Assembly (NCBI RefSeq): GCF_029891575.1
Contig: NZ_JARZHF010000005.1
Span: 62,001 to 126,000 of the forward strand
Source: Salipaludibacillus daqingensis
GTDB lineage: Bacteria > Bacillota > Bacilli > Bacillales > Salisediminibacteriaceae
Length of the DNA: 64,000 nucleotides
Reading direction: 5' to 3'
Position numbers and translations under genes: made by a program. Positions 20,239 through 29,225 of this stretch are shown here, in pieces. Each line of letters opens with the position of its first letter. Positions within the stretch are counted from its first letter, which is position 1. The notes below the pieces were generated by a model. It made no database searches. It saw only the letters and a list, made by a program, of their open reading frames with translations, and was not told where the DNA came from.

Positions 20239-21453
20239 ATGACCGATTCAATGAATGAATATTCACAAAATAATCCAGTTTATCGCTATTGGGTTTTAGT
20301 TGGGATGGTTCTCATCGCCGGTTTCTCCCAAGGAATGCTTCTTCCTGTATTAGCTGTCATGCTTGAAGGATCAGGGGTGTCATCATCAGCAAACGGATTA
20401 AATGCAGCAGCGTTATACATAGGAATCATATTAATATCTCCATTTATTGAAAAACCAGTGAGAAAGTATGGTTATAAACCCATCATCATCATCGGTCTCG
20501 TTATGGTCTGTGTTTCACTGATGCTTTTCCCATTATGGCAAGCATTTTGGTTTTGGTTTGCCCTTAGGCTCGTTGTTGGAATTGCCGATAACTTAATTCA
20601 CTTCTCCACTCAAGTTTGGATTAGTACAACGAGCACTCCAGAAAAACGAGGACGCCAGCTATCACTTTATGGCTTGGCTTTTGGCATGGGGTTTGGACTT
20701 GGTCCCATGATGACAAGACTTCTAGAAATCAATGATTATTTACCTTTTGTTGTTGCTTCATCAGCAAGTGTTGTCGCATGGGTTTTCATGCTATTTTTAA
20801 AAAATGAATGGCCTGCTAGCGACTTTGAGACTGCTTCCCAAATGAATACTTTCACCCGATACAAAAAAGTGCTAAAACTAGCATGGTTTGCATTATTACC
20901 TGGGTTTTGCTTTGGATATTTAGAAGCATCTCTCCATGGAAACTTCCCAGTTTATGCACTTAGAATGGGGATTGACATTCAATTTGTCACTATGCTTCTG
21001 TTACCTAGCTTTGTTTTTGGCAGTCTCATCACTCAGTTACCACTTGGCATTTTAAGCGATAAATTAGGAAGAAGTCGTGTACTTTTAGGAATCATTTCAT
21101 TAGGACTTGTCGCCTTTTTAAGCATGTCCTTTATCGAACATATTTCGTGGTTACTTCTAACGTTATTTATTCTATCAGGAATGTTATTAGGTTCTCTCTT
21201 TTCTCTCGGTATTGCCTATTTGGCCGACCTCGTTCCAGCCAATCTATTACCCACTGGAAACGTCATGACAGCCGTGCTATTTGCAGTTGGAAGTATGACT
21301 GGACCAATTGTAGGTGGTTTTCTTATTGAAATCATCGGCCAAGGTGCCATCTATTACTCTATTAGTGCCATGCTGACTGTCATGCTTGCTGCTGGTATCA
21401 TATTTCAAATCCAGCTTAAAAAACAAGGCAGAGAAGAATACCAGGCTGCTTAA
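20239..21453 (+). CDS. MFS transporter
   Basis: A 404-residue major facilitator with about 12 membrane helices. The loop between helices 8 and 9 reads LGILSDKLGRSRVLL, the usual MFS motif A copy. FALRLVVGIADNLIHFS and FGMGFGLGP match helices 4 and 5. Substrate unknown; a drug or sugar efflux role is possible. Start follows AAGGAG. It ends at a bidirectional terminator. Confidence 0.9.
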   Translation: MTDSMNEYSQNNPVYRYWVLVGMVLIAGFSQGMLLPVLAVMLEGSGVSSSANGLNAAALYIGIILISPFIEKPVRKYGYKPIIIIGLVMVCVSLMLFPLWQAFWFWFALRLVVGIADNLIHFSTQVWISTTSTPEKRGRQLSLYGLAFGMGFGLGPMMTRLLEINDYLPFVVASSASVVAWVFMLFLKNEWPASDFETASQMNTFTRYKKVLKLAWFALLPGFCFGYLEASLHGNFPVYALRMGIDIQFVTMLLLPSFVFGSLITQLPLGILSDKLGRSRVLLGIISLGLVAFLSMSFIEHISWLLLTLFILSGMLLGSLFSLGIAYLADLVPANLLPTGNVMTAVLFAVGSMTGPIVGGFLIEIIGQGAIYYSISAMLTVMLAAGIIFQIQLKKQGREEYQAA

Positions 21454-21481
21454 TCGCTCCGAGTTTTCACTCAATACGTGA

Positions 21482-21519
21482 AATAACCCATGATGGCTGT
21501 TTTGTCATCATGGGTTATT
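21482..21519. terminator. Bidirectional terminator between convergent genes
   Basis: A 14-bp perfect stem AATAACCCATGATG (21482-21495) with CATCATGGGTTATT (21506-21519) lies between the MFS gene and the aeRF1-like gene. Confidence 0.8.
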
Positions 21520-21550
21520 ATCATCTGTTCATCCATTATGTCCTGACGAT

Positions 21551-22348
21551 CTATGAGTGAAACACTTCTTCAAGAACTTTTGTCGTTGCAGCATTATTTA
21601 AATTCTTATTTACTGATCCAGCTGGTTTTGTACGAAGACTCGTTTCAAACGAACGAATCATTTCTGCTTCCCCAACTAAATAAACTTCTTTCCAACCACG
21701 GTCTTTTTTCAATTGCTCAACATTTCCTGCCATTTTTTTATAAAACCGATGTCGATTTTCTTCAAAACGCTGTTGAAGTTTATCGACATGACTAGCACCT
21801 GAAGCTGTCCGGTCAGAAGATGCAAGGCCCTCTTTAAACGACCAATCTTCGCTACCAGGATCAAACTGGTATGTTCTTTCATCATTCACTTCACCAAGAG
21901 AAGTATCGATTACTTTCACCTCGTCTTGATTCGGTAAAATAACTCCTGCACGAGGGTATTTTTCATGAAGTTCATTTAATTGATCTAGGACTGGACTTGC
22001 CTCCCAATGAAAGCTTGTCTCAACAGGAACTTGTAAATAGTGAACAGACCAAAGATCTTCATGTTCAGATGCGAATATAATAACACCTTTTTGTAATGCT
22101 GTTCTATTTTGTTGAATTTCATTATCTACTTTCTTTTTCAACTTTTTATAACTTTTCAGCTCTGACTCATCACTTGAGGCATCTAAATATTCTTGAATGC
22201 GATTTAAACCATTTTTCAAGCGAATTTTCCACTCCCCTTTTTGCTGATCTTGATCAGCAGGGTCCGTATTTAAATAAATAGATAAAACACATTTACTTTC
22301 TGCACATGTGAAATCCTTTAAATTTTGTAGTTCATTTTCTAATGCCAT
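21551..22348 (-). CDS. aeRF1-type release-factor-like protein (VLRF1/baeRF group)
   Basis: A 265-residue soluble protein resembling bacterial relatives of archaeo-eukaryotic release factor 1. It begins with a CVLSIYLNT strand and has a helical insertion with charged coiled coil (about 45-80). LQKGVIIFAS and YPRAGVILPNQDEVKVIDT follow, and the end HRFYKKMAGNVEQLKK and EVYLVGEAEMI is like the L7Ae-type segment. Such proteins may act on stalled ribosomes or peptidyl-tRNA. The assignment is from overall pattern, not a catalytic motif. Ribosome binding site AAGGAGGAA. Confidence 0.6.
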   Translation of the reverse strand: MALENELQNLKDFTCAESKCVLSIYLNTDPADQDQQKGEWKIRLKNGLNRIQEYLDASSDESELKSYKKLKKKVDNEIQQNRTALQKGVIIFASEHEDLWSVHYLQVPVETSFHWEASPVLDQLNELHEKYPRAGVILPNQDEVKVIDTSLGEVNDERTYQFDPGSEDWSFKEGLASSDRTASGASHVDKLQQRFEENRHRFYKKMAGNVEQLKKDRGWKEVYLVGEAEMIRSFETSLRTKPAGSVNKNLNNAATTKVLEEVFHS

Positions 22349-22432
22349 ACGTTGTCATTCCTCCTTGAAAATTGCCTTATAAAACTGTAACCGATTTTCC
22401 TTTTACTAAAACATATGTTTTTATATCTGGCC

Positions 22433-22467
22433 AAAAAAAACACCTACCATGTGAAAAAAGGTAGGTG
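22433..22467 (-). terminator. Terminator of the YtxH-like gene
   Basis: CACCTACC (22441-22448) pairs with GGTAGGTG (22460-22467). The minus strand then has T8. Confidence 0.88.
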
Positions 22468-22478
22468 TCATTTTAGTT

Positions 22479-22892
22479 TTATTCGATTCGCTCTGGCTCA
22501 TTCTCCACTGAAGATGAGTCAACCTCTAGTACGTTTTCCGACTGAAGCTTATTTTTCAATCCTTTTAATTCTTCCGTTGAGTCCTGAAGAGCGTCTAATA
22601 AGTCAAATACATGTGTTTTCATGTTCTGAGACGTTGCCATCAATTTCTCAATATCCTCTGAAGCAGATTCCACGACGGATGATATCTTATCACTTGATTG
22701 ACGGATTTGATCCACCACTGTATCGCGGTTTTCATTAATTACTCTAACCCAATGCTTCGTTTGATTGGACGTATTGTTGACAAATCCAACAACTTGATCT
22801 CTTTTTTCTTTGTTAGATGCTACATAAATGGAGCCGGCAATAATACTTAAAATAGACCCACCTATAACCCATTGCTTTGTTCGTTTTTCCAT
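22479..22892 (-). CDS. Membrane-anchored coiled-coil protein (YtxH/YhaH-like)
   Basis: A 137-residue protein with one N-terminal membrane segment (WVIGGSILSIIAGSIYVAS, about residues 8-26). A long polar, helical region follows, with repeated hydrophobic spacing typical of YtxH-like general stress proteins. Start ATG 22892 follows GGAGG; an ATG five codons upstream overlaps that site. Function unknown. Confidence 0.65.
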   Translation of the reverse strand: MEKRTKQWVIGGSILSIIAGSIYVASNKEKRDQVVGFVNNTSNQTKHWVRVINENRDTVVDQIRQSSDKISSVVESASEDIEKLMATSQNMKTHVFDLLDALQDSTEELKGLKNKLQSENVLEVDSSSVENEPERIE

Positions 22893-23029
22893 AATCCGTT
22901 CCTCCATTCGAAAGATGATTTCGATACTCTTAGTTACATCTTACCAATAAAGTGAAATCGCAAACAAATATTTTTCGAAAATAAAGTGAAATTAACCGAT
23001 AAATTGACATTTCACCCTCATTTTCGACA

Positions 23030-24001
23030 CTAGGTTTTTTGATAATATACAGCATTTCCTTCTTTGTAACTACTGACTTCTCCCTGTTCTTCTAACATAT
23101 CTATATGTCCAAGTGTTTCTGAAAAAGTTAGCGCAGTTTGTTTTTCATATATCTTCGGATATAGCTGTTTACTCAATTGAAAAACTTGAAAAGGGTCATT
23201 GCCCATTTTCCTTTTAAATACTTGCGCTTTTTCTTCCATTGCCCGTAATCGCTTTTCAATTAATTCTTTTGGTTTGTCGATCGCATCTCCATGACCTGAA
23301 TAAATCATCCTAGCACCTTTACACTTCTCGAGTGCATCTCTGTATTGAAGTAACGTTTTAGGGCGTTTTTGTTCATTCCAATAAGGGGCTTCAACAATCG
23401 CGTTCGATGAGATATGGGCAATCAAGTGATCCCCAGCAATCATCGTACTATTTTTTTCGTGTAACAGAGAAATATGACTTTGCGCATGTCCTGGGGTCTC
23501 CAGAACCGTCCAGCCAGGTATGCCTTCTATAGAGTCATTTTCTATTAATTCCGTATCCAACGATGCTCTCTCTGTATAAGCCATATAATAACGATTTATA
23601 CGATCCATTTCTTCTATCCATTGTTCTGGAACTCCATTTTCTTTATAAAAGCGTCGAAAATATGCACGTGTATTTGTTAGAAATTTTTCATCCTTTTCTA
23701 GCCATGGTTTTAATTTCGGATGACCAACAACTTTAGCATTCGGGAGGAACTTTTGGACAAGGCCAATATGATCAGGATGATGATGTGTCAAAACAACAAG
23801 TTCAATATCATTCAATGAAAGATTAAGTTCTGCCAACTGTCGTTTCATTTGGTAAAGTGCTTCATCGGTTAATGGGCCTGTATCCACTAGAGTCAGGGCG
23901 TCACCAAATATTAAATACGTATTAATAGGACCAACTAAAAAAGGTGTAGGTAATGTAATTTGGTATATTTCTTTTGAGCGTTTTTTCAACGATGTAGTCA
24001 T
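23030..24001 (-). CDS. MBL fold metallo-hydrolase
   Basis: A 323-residue metallo-beta-lactamase-fold hydrolase. The metal-binding motif is THHHPDHIG (about residues 70-78), with later ligands in ETPGHAQSHISL and MIAGDHLIAH. The C-terminus (about 245-323) resembles the extra helical/winged domain found in LACTB2-like members. It most likely acts on a thioester or RNA-like substrate, but the substrate cannot be told. Ribosome binding site GGAGGAG. The DnaA-box cluster lies upstream. Confidence 0.88.
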   Translation of the reverse strand: MTTSLKKRSKEIYQITLPTPFLVGPINTYLIFGDALTLVDTGPLTDEALYQMKRQLAELNLSLNDIELVVLTHHHPDHIGLVQKFLPNAKVVGHPKLKPWLEKDEKFLTNTRAYFRRFYKENGVPEQWIEEMDRINRYYMAYTERASLDTELIENDSIEGIPGWTVLETPGHAQSHISLLHEKNSTMIAGDHLIAHISSNAIVEAPYWNEQKRPKTLLQYRDALEKCKGARMIYSGHGDAIDKPKELIEKRLRAMEEKAQVFKRKMGNDPFQVFQLSKQLYPKIYEKQTALTFSETLGHIDMLEEQGEVSSYKEGNAVYYQKT

Positions 24002-24041
24002 TTTCTCTTATTCTCCTCCTTTAATTAAAAGTAATTTTAAG

Positions 24042-24157
24042 TTATCAACATTGGTGTGGATAAATTTCAAACTGGACGTTTACCCACAGTGAACTTATCC
24101 ACACTTTGTAGATAACTTGTTTATAACCCTGCTTAATAGAAATACACCTGTGGAAAA
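24042..24157. promoter_or_regulatory. DnaA-box cluster outside oriC
   Basis: Six 9-mers match the DnaA box TTATCCACA with no or one mismatch within 116 bp. Exact copies are 24055-24063 (minus) and 24095-24103 (plus). One-mismatch copies are 24042-24050 and 24080-24088 (plus), and 24107-24115 and 24149-24157 (minus). It lies between two divergent genes with no dnaA or dnaN nearby. Such clusters bind DnaA in B. subtilis and affect replication timing or nearby transcription. Confidence 0.72.
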
Positions 24158-24303
24158 ACCTGTTAGTATTGTTGAAAACTTTTTCTTTGTAATCTTTCTT
24201 GTTAGTAAAGTTCGCAAAATTGTAACACGTTTCACATGCGTAACATACGTAAATCATTTAAGATGAAGTTGTAAGAAAATTTAGATTAAAAGGATGATCA
24301 CAT

Positions 24304-24444
24304 ATGAGAAAACGTTTCCATAAAAGTTTTGAAGAATTAGTGAAAGAAAATAAACAAGCAATCATGCAAGATCAAAAAGCAATTATTCAAATCGAGAAAA
24401 AGATCGATCAAAAACATGAAAACAATAATCTTCAAAAAGCTTAA
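24304..24444 (+). CDS. FbpB family small basic protein
   Basis: A 46-codon gene with ribosome binding site AAAGGATG and ATG at 24304. The protein starts MRKRFHKSFEELVKENKQAI, continues with a helix rich in Lys and Asp, and ends NNNLQKA. It matches the FbpB pattern (basic N-terminus, SFEELVxENK, then xIEKKID). In B. subtilis FbpB helps the small RNA FsrA in the Fur iron-sparing response. No Fur box is evident upstream, so iron control is unproven here. It lies next to the DnaA-box cluster and ends at its own terminator. Confidence 0.78.
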   Translation: MRKRFHKSFEELVKENKQAIMQDQKAIIQIEKKIDQKHENNNLQKA

Positions 24445-24505
24445 ATTGAAAGCGCTATAGAAAGTTGATTGTCACTTATACTAACATTAACCGTATTAGA
24501 TGAAT

Positions 24506-24547
24506 AAAAGCTGAACCTAACTTATAGACAACAGGTCCAGCTTTTTT
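24506..24547 (+). terminator. Terminator of the fbpB-like gene
   Basis: AAAAGCTGAACCT (24506-24518) pairs with AGGTCCAGCTTTT (about 24533-24545), followed by T-rich DNA. It may also serve the convergent SCP2 gene. Confidence 0.8.
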
Positions 24548-24559
24548 TACGTTTTGCTT

Positions 24560-24892
24560 CTACTGGTACTTTTTAATCAGTGCTTGTAATTTCAAAGCAT
24601 GGCCTAAATCTCCGTGAACCTTTAACTTCCCGCTCATGTATGCCATAGTAGGATTTAAATCATCATGTGCTAGTTTCTCAAAATTTTTATCACTCATCTC
24701 TAGTTTTAAACGGGAATCCCACTCCGTGCCAATGCTATATAAGGCCTGATTATTTTCTACTTTTAATTGATAAGTCCCCTCGTCTTCTCCAGACAAATGA
24801 AACTCATAGACATAGCTGATTCCCTCTAAGTGACTTGGATCTTCATTCATTTTCGTTGTTAATTCTTCAAACGTATTTTTTATCGACATCAT
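24560..24892 (-). CDS. SCP2 sterol-carrier domain protein
   Basis: A 110-residue stand-alone SCP-2 domain. The lipid-binding fold is suggested by YQLKVENNQALYSIGTEWDS and by NPTMAYMSGKLKVHGDLGHALKLQAL, the most conserved part of the family. It probably binds a hydrophobic ligand. Two adjacent ATGs follow AGGAG; the first is used. Single gene. The physiological ligand is unknown. Confidence 0.85.
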   Translation of the reverse strand: MMSIKNTFEELTTKMNEDPSHLEGISYVYEFHLSGEDEGTYQLKVENNQALYSIGTEWDSRLKLEMSDKNFEKLAHDDLNPTMAYMSGKLKVHGDLGHALKLQALIKKYQ

Positions 24893-25055
24893 CTACACTC
24901 CTCTTAAAATGATTGAATGTTCATTCATTTTTTATTATACAATAAATACTCAACTTTTGTCTTCCTTTCATCCAGCATAAATCTGATCAGTCGTACTATA
25001 TCTCCTGTTGCATTCTCTTCGTCCTCGACACTACAAAGCGAACTGCACGAAACAC

Positions 25056-25089
25056 AAAAAATGCCTCATTTCATGTAGAGGCATTTTTT
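25056..25089 (-). terminator. Terminator overlapping the plsC end
   Basis: AAAAAATGCCTC (25056-25067) pairs with GAGGCATTTTTT (25078-25089). The upstream arm is inside the last codons of the acyltransferase gene. Confidence 0.88.
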
Positions 25090-25820
25090 AATTCACTAGT
25101 TTCTTGAGTCATCTGATTTACAATTTGTATCCTACATACTTCAGCAAGCTGAGAGCTATCCATATCCTCCTGTTGATGAACACGAATCGGTTCTGAAATT
25201 GTTACGTGTACATCTCCTGGAGTAATTTTATTTTTATTAGCTTCCATCATTTGATAAGAGCCTTGAATTGTCACAGGGAGAATAGTCACATTCGACTTTG
25301 TAGCTAATTTGAAACTTCCGGTTTTAAAATCAGCGACTGGACCTCCTTTGCTTCTCGTACCTTCTGGAAAAATGACTAAGTTTGTTCCATTTTTTAAAGC
25401 CTTTGCGCCTAAAATAATCGATTTTACGGCTTGCCTACGATCTTGGCGATCCATAAAAATACATCCCATATGTTCCATCCACGTACCAATCATCGGTATT
25501 TTTTTCACTTCAATTTTGGAAATAAATCCAATTTTAAGATCGAGAAATCCTAAAAGAATCGGAATATCAAAATTCCCCTGATGATTACTCACAATAAGTA
25601 CTGGCTCATCTTTTGGAATGTGCTCTTCGCCTTTAATATGGATTTTCCCTCCGGCTAACTTCACCAATCTTCTTGCCCAATTTTGAGAAACTTTTTGTAT
25701 ATACTGATCAAATTCCTCTGTCTTCCCGCTATTTTTCAACCTTTTTGCTTTTAATAATCCAGGAGATATAACAAGCAAATAAACAGAAAAATAAATAAAC
25801 CAAATTACTGTTCTAATCAT
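25071..25820 (-). CDS. 1-acyl-sn-glycerol-3-phosphate acyltransferase (PlsC-like)
   Basis: A 249-residue membrane-associated acyltransferase of phospholipid synthesis that converts lysophosphatidate to phosphatidate. The catalytic motif is VSNHQGNFD (NHx4D) and the glycerophosphate motif is FPEGTRSKGG. The N-terminus is a hydrophobic anchor (about 1-22). Start codon preceded by only a weak GGATGATG. The transcription terminator begins inside its coding end. It lies downstream of the arsB terminator. Confidence 0.9.
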   Translation of the reverse strand: MIRTVIWFIYFSVYLLVISPGLLKAKRLKNSGKTEEFDQYIQKVSQNWARRLVKLAGGKIHIKGEEHIPKDEPVLIVSNHQGNFDIPILLGFLDLKIGFISKIEVKKIPMIGTWMEHMGCIFMDRQDRRQAVKSIILGAKALKNGTNLVIFPEGTRSKGGPVADFKTGSFKLATKSNVTILPVTIQGSYQMMEANKNKITPGDVHVTISEPIRVHQQEDMDSSQLAEVCRIQIVNQMTQETSELKNAST

Positions 25821-25900
25821 TATTCATCATCCAATCTTATTTAGAAATCCTATCGATTTAAGCTTATTCTATTATAGCAAACTAAAGGAATTTTTAGGGC

Positions 25901-25939
25901 AAAAAAATAGCAGCGACACGCTAATGTCGATACTATTTT
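25901..25939 (-). terminator. Terminator of the ars operon
   Basis: AAAATAG with CGACA (25904-25918) pairs with TGTCG and CTATTTT (25925-25939). The minus strand continues with T7. Confidence 0.8.
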
Positions 25940-25971
25940 CAGAGAAAAGCATGAAATTATCATCTCTTTAT

Positions 25972-27303
25972 TTATACGATGATCAACATCCATAAATAAA
26001 GTCCTGTTAGCGTGATAAATAAAACAGGAATCGTTATGACAATACCTACCTTGAAGTAATATCCCCACGAAATTCTAACGCCTTTTAATGCTAATACGTG
26101 TAACCATAATAATGTTGCTAAAGAACCAATTGGCGTAATTTTTGGTCCTAAGTCAGAACCAATCACGTTGGCATAAATAAATGCGTCTTTCATCGGTCCA
26201 ACCAAATTTGCATCATTAATTGCAAGAGCGTTGATCATAACTGTTGGCATATTGTTCATAAGGGAAGACAAAATAGCTGCAATGAAGCCCATAGAAAGTG
26301 TTCCAACAAACATTCCACCGTTTGCTGATTTCTCCAATACGCCAACTAAGACATCTGTTAACCCCACGTTTCTTAACCCAAAAACAACGACGTACATTCC
26401 GATAGAAAATACAACAATTGCCCAAGGAGCACCTTTCATGACTTGCCCCGTATTTACTGCTGGACTCCTTCGAGCCATTAACAAAAAGAAAATTGCGATG
26501 GTCATCGCTACAAACGAAACAGGAAACGTCATTTGCTCACCTGAAATTGGTCCAGTAATATATATAAATTCACTAACAAAGTATCCAATGAGCAACAAAC
26601 TTAAGACGAACCATGACATACGGAACATTTTATGATCCTTGATCGCTTCTTTCGGAACTCTTAACATAGACATATCATACGTTTTAGGAATATCTTTTCT
26701 AAAATAAAAATAGAGAACAAAAATACTAGCAGCTAAAGAAAACATATTAGGTACGATCATGTACGTTGCGTATTCAATAAATCCAATTCCAAAAAAGTCG
26801 GCTGATACGATGTTCACTAAGTTACTGACAATCAAAGGTAACGAGGTAGAATCAGCAATAAATCCACTTGCCATAATAAAAGGTAAAATCATCGCATCTT
26901 TGAATTTCAGTGCACGTACCATTGCTAAAACAATTGGAGTAAGAATAAGCGCTGCCCCGTCATTTGCAAATAAGGCTGCTACAACAGCTCCTAATAACGA
27001 AACGAAAACAAACATTTTCACTCCGTTCCCTTTGGCAACTTTCGCCATATGTAAAGCCGCCCATTCAAAAAATCCTATTTCATCGAGAATTAAGGAAATA
27101 ATTATGATACCAATGAATGTTAAAGTAGCATTCCAAACAATACCCGTTACTTCCCCAACATCTTGAAAATTAACAACTCCAACTGTTAATGCTAACACTG
27201 CCCCTATTGTCGCTGACCACCCAATCGATAAGCCCTTCGGTTGCCAAATGACTAATACTAATGTAAATATAAAAATTGCTGAGGCTAATAAAACAGACGT
27301 CAT
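25972..27303 (-). CDS. arsB: Arsenite efflux permease ArsB
   Basis: A 443-residue integral membrane protein with about 12 helices that exports arsenite (and antimonite), alone or driven by ArsA. The family-typical stretch [20 protein letters not shown] is present, as are [14 protein letters not shown] and [19 protein letters not shown]. The ATG at 27303 follows AGGAGGA; an upstream extension has no ribosome binding site. It is the last gene of HesB-like-arsD-arsA-arsB and is separated from arsA by 132 bp with a hairpin. NhaD-type Na+/H+ antiporters are related, but the arsDA context decides. Confidence 0.93.
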   Translation of the reverse strand: MTSVLLASAIFIFTLVLVIWQPKGLSIGWSATIGAVLALTVGVVNFQDVGEVTGIVWNATLTFIGIIIISLILDEIGFFEWAALHMAKVAKGNGVKMFVFVSLLGAVVAALFANDGAALILTPIVLAMVRALKFKDAMILPFIMASGFIADSTSLPLIVSNLVNIVSADFFGIGFIEYATYMIVPNMFSLAASIFVLYFYFRKDIPKTYDMSMLRVPKEAIKDHKMFRMSWFVLSLLLIGYFVSEFIYITGPISGEQMTFPVSFVAMTIAIFFLLMARRSPAVNTGQVMKGAPWAIVVFSIGMYVVVFGLRNVGLTDVLVGVLEKSANGGMFVGTLSMGFIAAILSSLMNNMPTVMINALAINDANLVGPMKDAFIYANVIGSDLGPKITPIGSLATLLWLHVLALKGVRISWGYYFKVGIVITIPVLFITLTGLYLWMLIIV

Positions 27304-27366
27304 GATATTCCTCCTGTGTACTTTTGTTATAAAATCGTGATGACTTTCTATTTTCACAAAAATATA

Positions 27367-27397
27367 AAACGCCTCATGCCTATCTCTAGAGGCGTTT
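27367..27397 (-). terminator. Hairpin between arsA and arsB
   Basis: AAACGCCTC (27367-27375) pairs with GAGGCGTTT (27389-27397). The minus strand continues TATATTTTTG, so it may act as a partial terminator or as an RNA processing/stability element inside the operon. Confidence 0.6.
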
Positions 27398-27435
27398 CAG
27401 ATGTCTTACAATGATAAGTAAATAGAAGACTCTGC

Positions 27436-29199
27436 TTAATATACCATCATTTTTAATTTTTCCAAGCCGATGACTTGATCTGCTTGCCAAGGGACAATAA
27501 CTGTTTGTGGTGATAATTCATCTTTTACTTTTTCAATCCACTGCTGCTCTGAAAATGATCTACCTTTCAAAACTGGATCCCTCGTTTCTGTTGCTTGGAA
27601 ACTTTGATTTATAATCCACCATGCTGGTTCGATACCAGCTCGACGAAGGTCATCTTGCAGACGACTTGCTTCAAATACTGGCGTTGCTTCTGGCAATGTA
27701 ACTAATGACACAAACGTTTGATTTGGATCCCTCAACCTCGGAAGAAGCTTTCTGACTGACTCAGGCATATCTCCAGCTGTTCTCTCTACTTCACGGTGAT
27801 AAGACTCAGCTGCATCTAGTAGTAATAGTGTGTGACCTGTAGGAGCCGTGTCAATAACTACAAAAGCTCCTTCTGCTTTTTCTACAACTTCTGCAAATGC
27901 ACGAAAAACAGCAATCTCTTCTGTACAAGGGGACTCTAAATCTTCTTTAATAAAGGCTAATTCATCTTCGGTTAAATCATTGCTTACATTTTCAAGTACT
28001 TGTTTTTTATAATTTTCGACCTCTGTTTTTGGGTCCACTTTACTAACATTTAATGTTCCCTCAAAAGACTCATTATTCAAAACGTGAGTTAAATGGGCAG
28101 CAGGATCAGTTGTTGTCAAATGAACATCATGACCTCGCTCAGCCAATCCAACAGCAACTGCAGCTGCCATTGTTGTTTTTCCGACGCCTCCTTTGCCCAT
28201 TGTCATAAACACACCATGTCCTCTCGGTTCAAGGTCATCAACAATCGCTTTAATGGAAGGAAGGTCATTGGCTGCTTTAGTTGTTTCTAACTCCTCTACG
28301 AATTCTACTTTTTCTTGAAAGAACTTTCTTAATGCATCAAGTCCAGTTAAGTTAAACGGAACTAACGGTAGAAAGTAAGTATCTGTATCTTTCATTCCCA
28401 TTGGAATAGAATCTAGTGCTTGTTGTTGTTTTTCCTCTAATTTAACCGCTACTTCATCATCTGATTGACGATCAAATACACCATTTATAATTAACGCTTG
28501 ATTTTTTATACCAATATCCGCTAATTCTTTCCCTGCTCGGTCTGCTTCTTCAAGGGAAGAAGAGTCTGGTCTTGACACTAACACAAGCACAGTTTCATCA
28601 CCGTTCGATAATGCCTCAACTGTTTTTGCATACAAACCTTTCTTTTCTTCTAATCCAGCTAGAGGTCCTAAACAAGATGCCCCATTTTCATTATCATCTA
28701 AGAAGTCGCTCCATGCTGTTGGTAGCTGTAATAGTCGCAACGTATGACCTGTAGGGGCTGTATCAAATATAATATGATCAAATTGATCCGTTGCTTCTCT
28801 ATTAGCTAATAAGTTTGTAAATTCATCAAAGGCAGCAATCTCAACCGTACAAGCACCAGATAGCTGTTCTTCCATGTTTCTCAACGCTGATTCTGGTAAT
28901 TTCCCGCGGTATGGCCCGATCATTTTTTCACGATATTGGTAAGCTGCTTCTTCTGGATCTAAATTTGCTGCATATAGATTAGGGACAGCGTCAATTTTAG
29001 ACGGTTCATTTTTTAATTCCATCCCAAATACGTCTTGCAAATTGGAAGCTGGGTCCGTACTGACAATCAGTACTTTTTTCCCTTGATCAGCTAATGCAAC
29101 AGCTGTAGCACACGCTGTTGACGTTTTCCCTACGCCACCTTTGCCTGTAAAAAATAAATGTCTCGTAGTTGAAATATCGTTTGGTTGCAATCTTTTCAT
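27436..29199 (-). CDS. arsA: Arsenical pump-driving ATPase ArsA
   Basis: A 587-residue ATPase that energises ArsB. It has two homologous halves, each with a P-loop: GKGGVGKT at residues 19-26 and again near 333-340. Each half also has a signature DTAPTGHTLRLL or DTAPTGHTLLLL. Three cysteines near 115 (GACTVEI), 175 (ASCLGPL) and 424 (SPCTEEI) occupy the positions of the metalloid-binding cysteines of E. coli ArsA (113, 172, 422). Start follows AAGGAG. It is 26 bp downstream of arsD. Confidence 0.97.
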   Translation of the reverse strand: MKRLQPNDISTTRHLFFTGKGGVGKTSTACATAVALADQGKKVLIVSTDPASNLQDVFGMELKNEPSKIDAVPNLYAANLDPEEAAYQYREKMIGPYRGKLPESALRNMEEQLSGACTVEIAAFDEFTNLLANREATDQFDHIIFDTAPTGHTLRLLQLPTAWSDFLDDNENGASCLGPLAGLEEKKGLYAKTVEALSNGDETVLVLVSRPDSSSLEEADRAGKELADIGIKNQALIINGVFDRQSDDEVAVKLEEKQQQALDSIPMGMKDTDTYFLPLVPFNLTGLDALRKFFQEKVEFVEELETTKAANDLPSIKAIVDDLEPRGHGVFMTMGKGGVGKTTMAAAVAVGLAERGHDVHLTTTDPAAHLTHVLNNESFEGTLNVSKVDPKTEVENYKKQVLENVSNDLTEDELAFIKEDLESPCTEEIAVFRAFAEVVEKAEGAFVVIDTAPTGHTLLLLDAAESYHREVERTAGDMPESVRKLLPRLRDPNQTFVSLVTLPEATPVFEASRLQDDLRRAGIEPAWWIINQSFQATETRDPVLKGRSFSEQQWIEKVKDELSPQTVIVPWQADQVIGLEKLKMMVY

Positions 29200-29225
29200 A
29201 AGAAGCGCTCCTTTTCTAAGACCTT

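Noticed and set aside
24002-24303. Origin of replication at the DnaA-box cluster
   Set aside because: There is no dnaA, dnaN, DnaA-trio or AT-rich unwinding stretch beside it; both neighbours are ordinary metabolic or small genes.
26231-26635. Plus-strand open frame opposite arsB
   Set aside because: No ribosome binding site and its composition mirrors a membrane-protein gene on the other strand.
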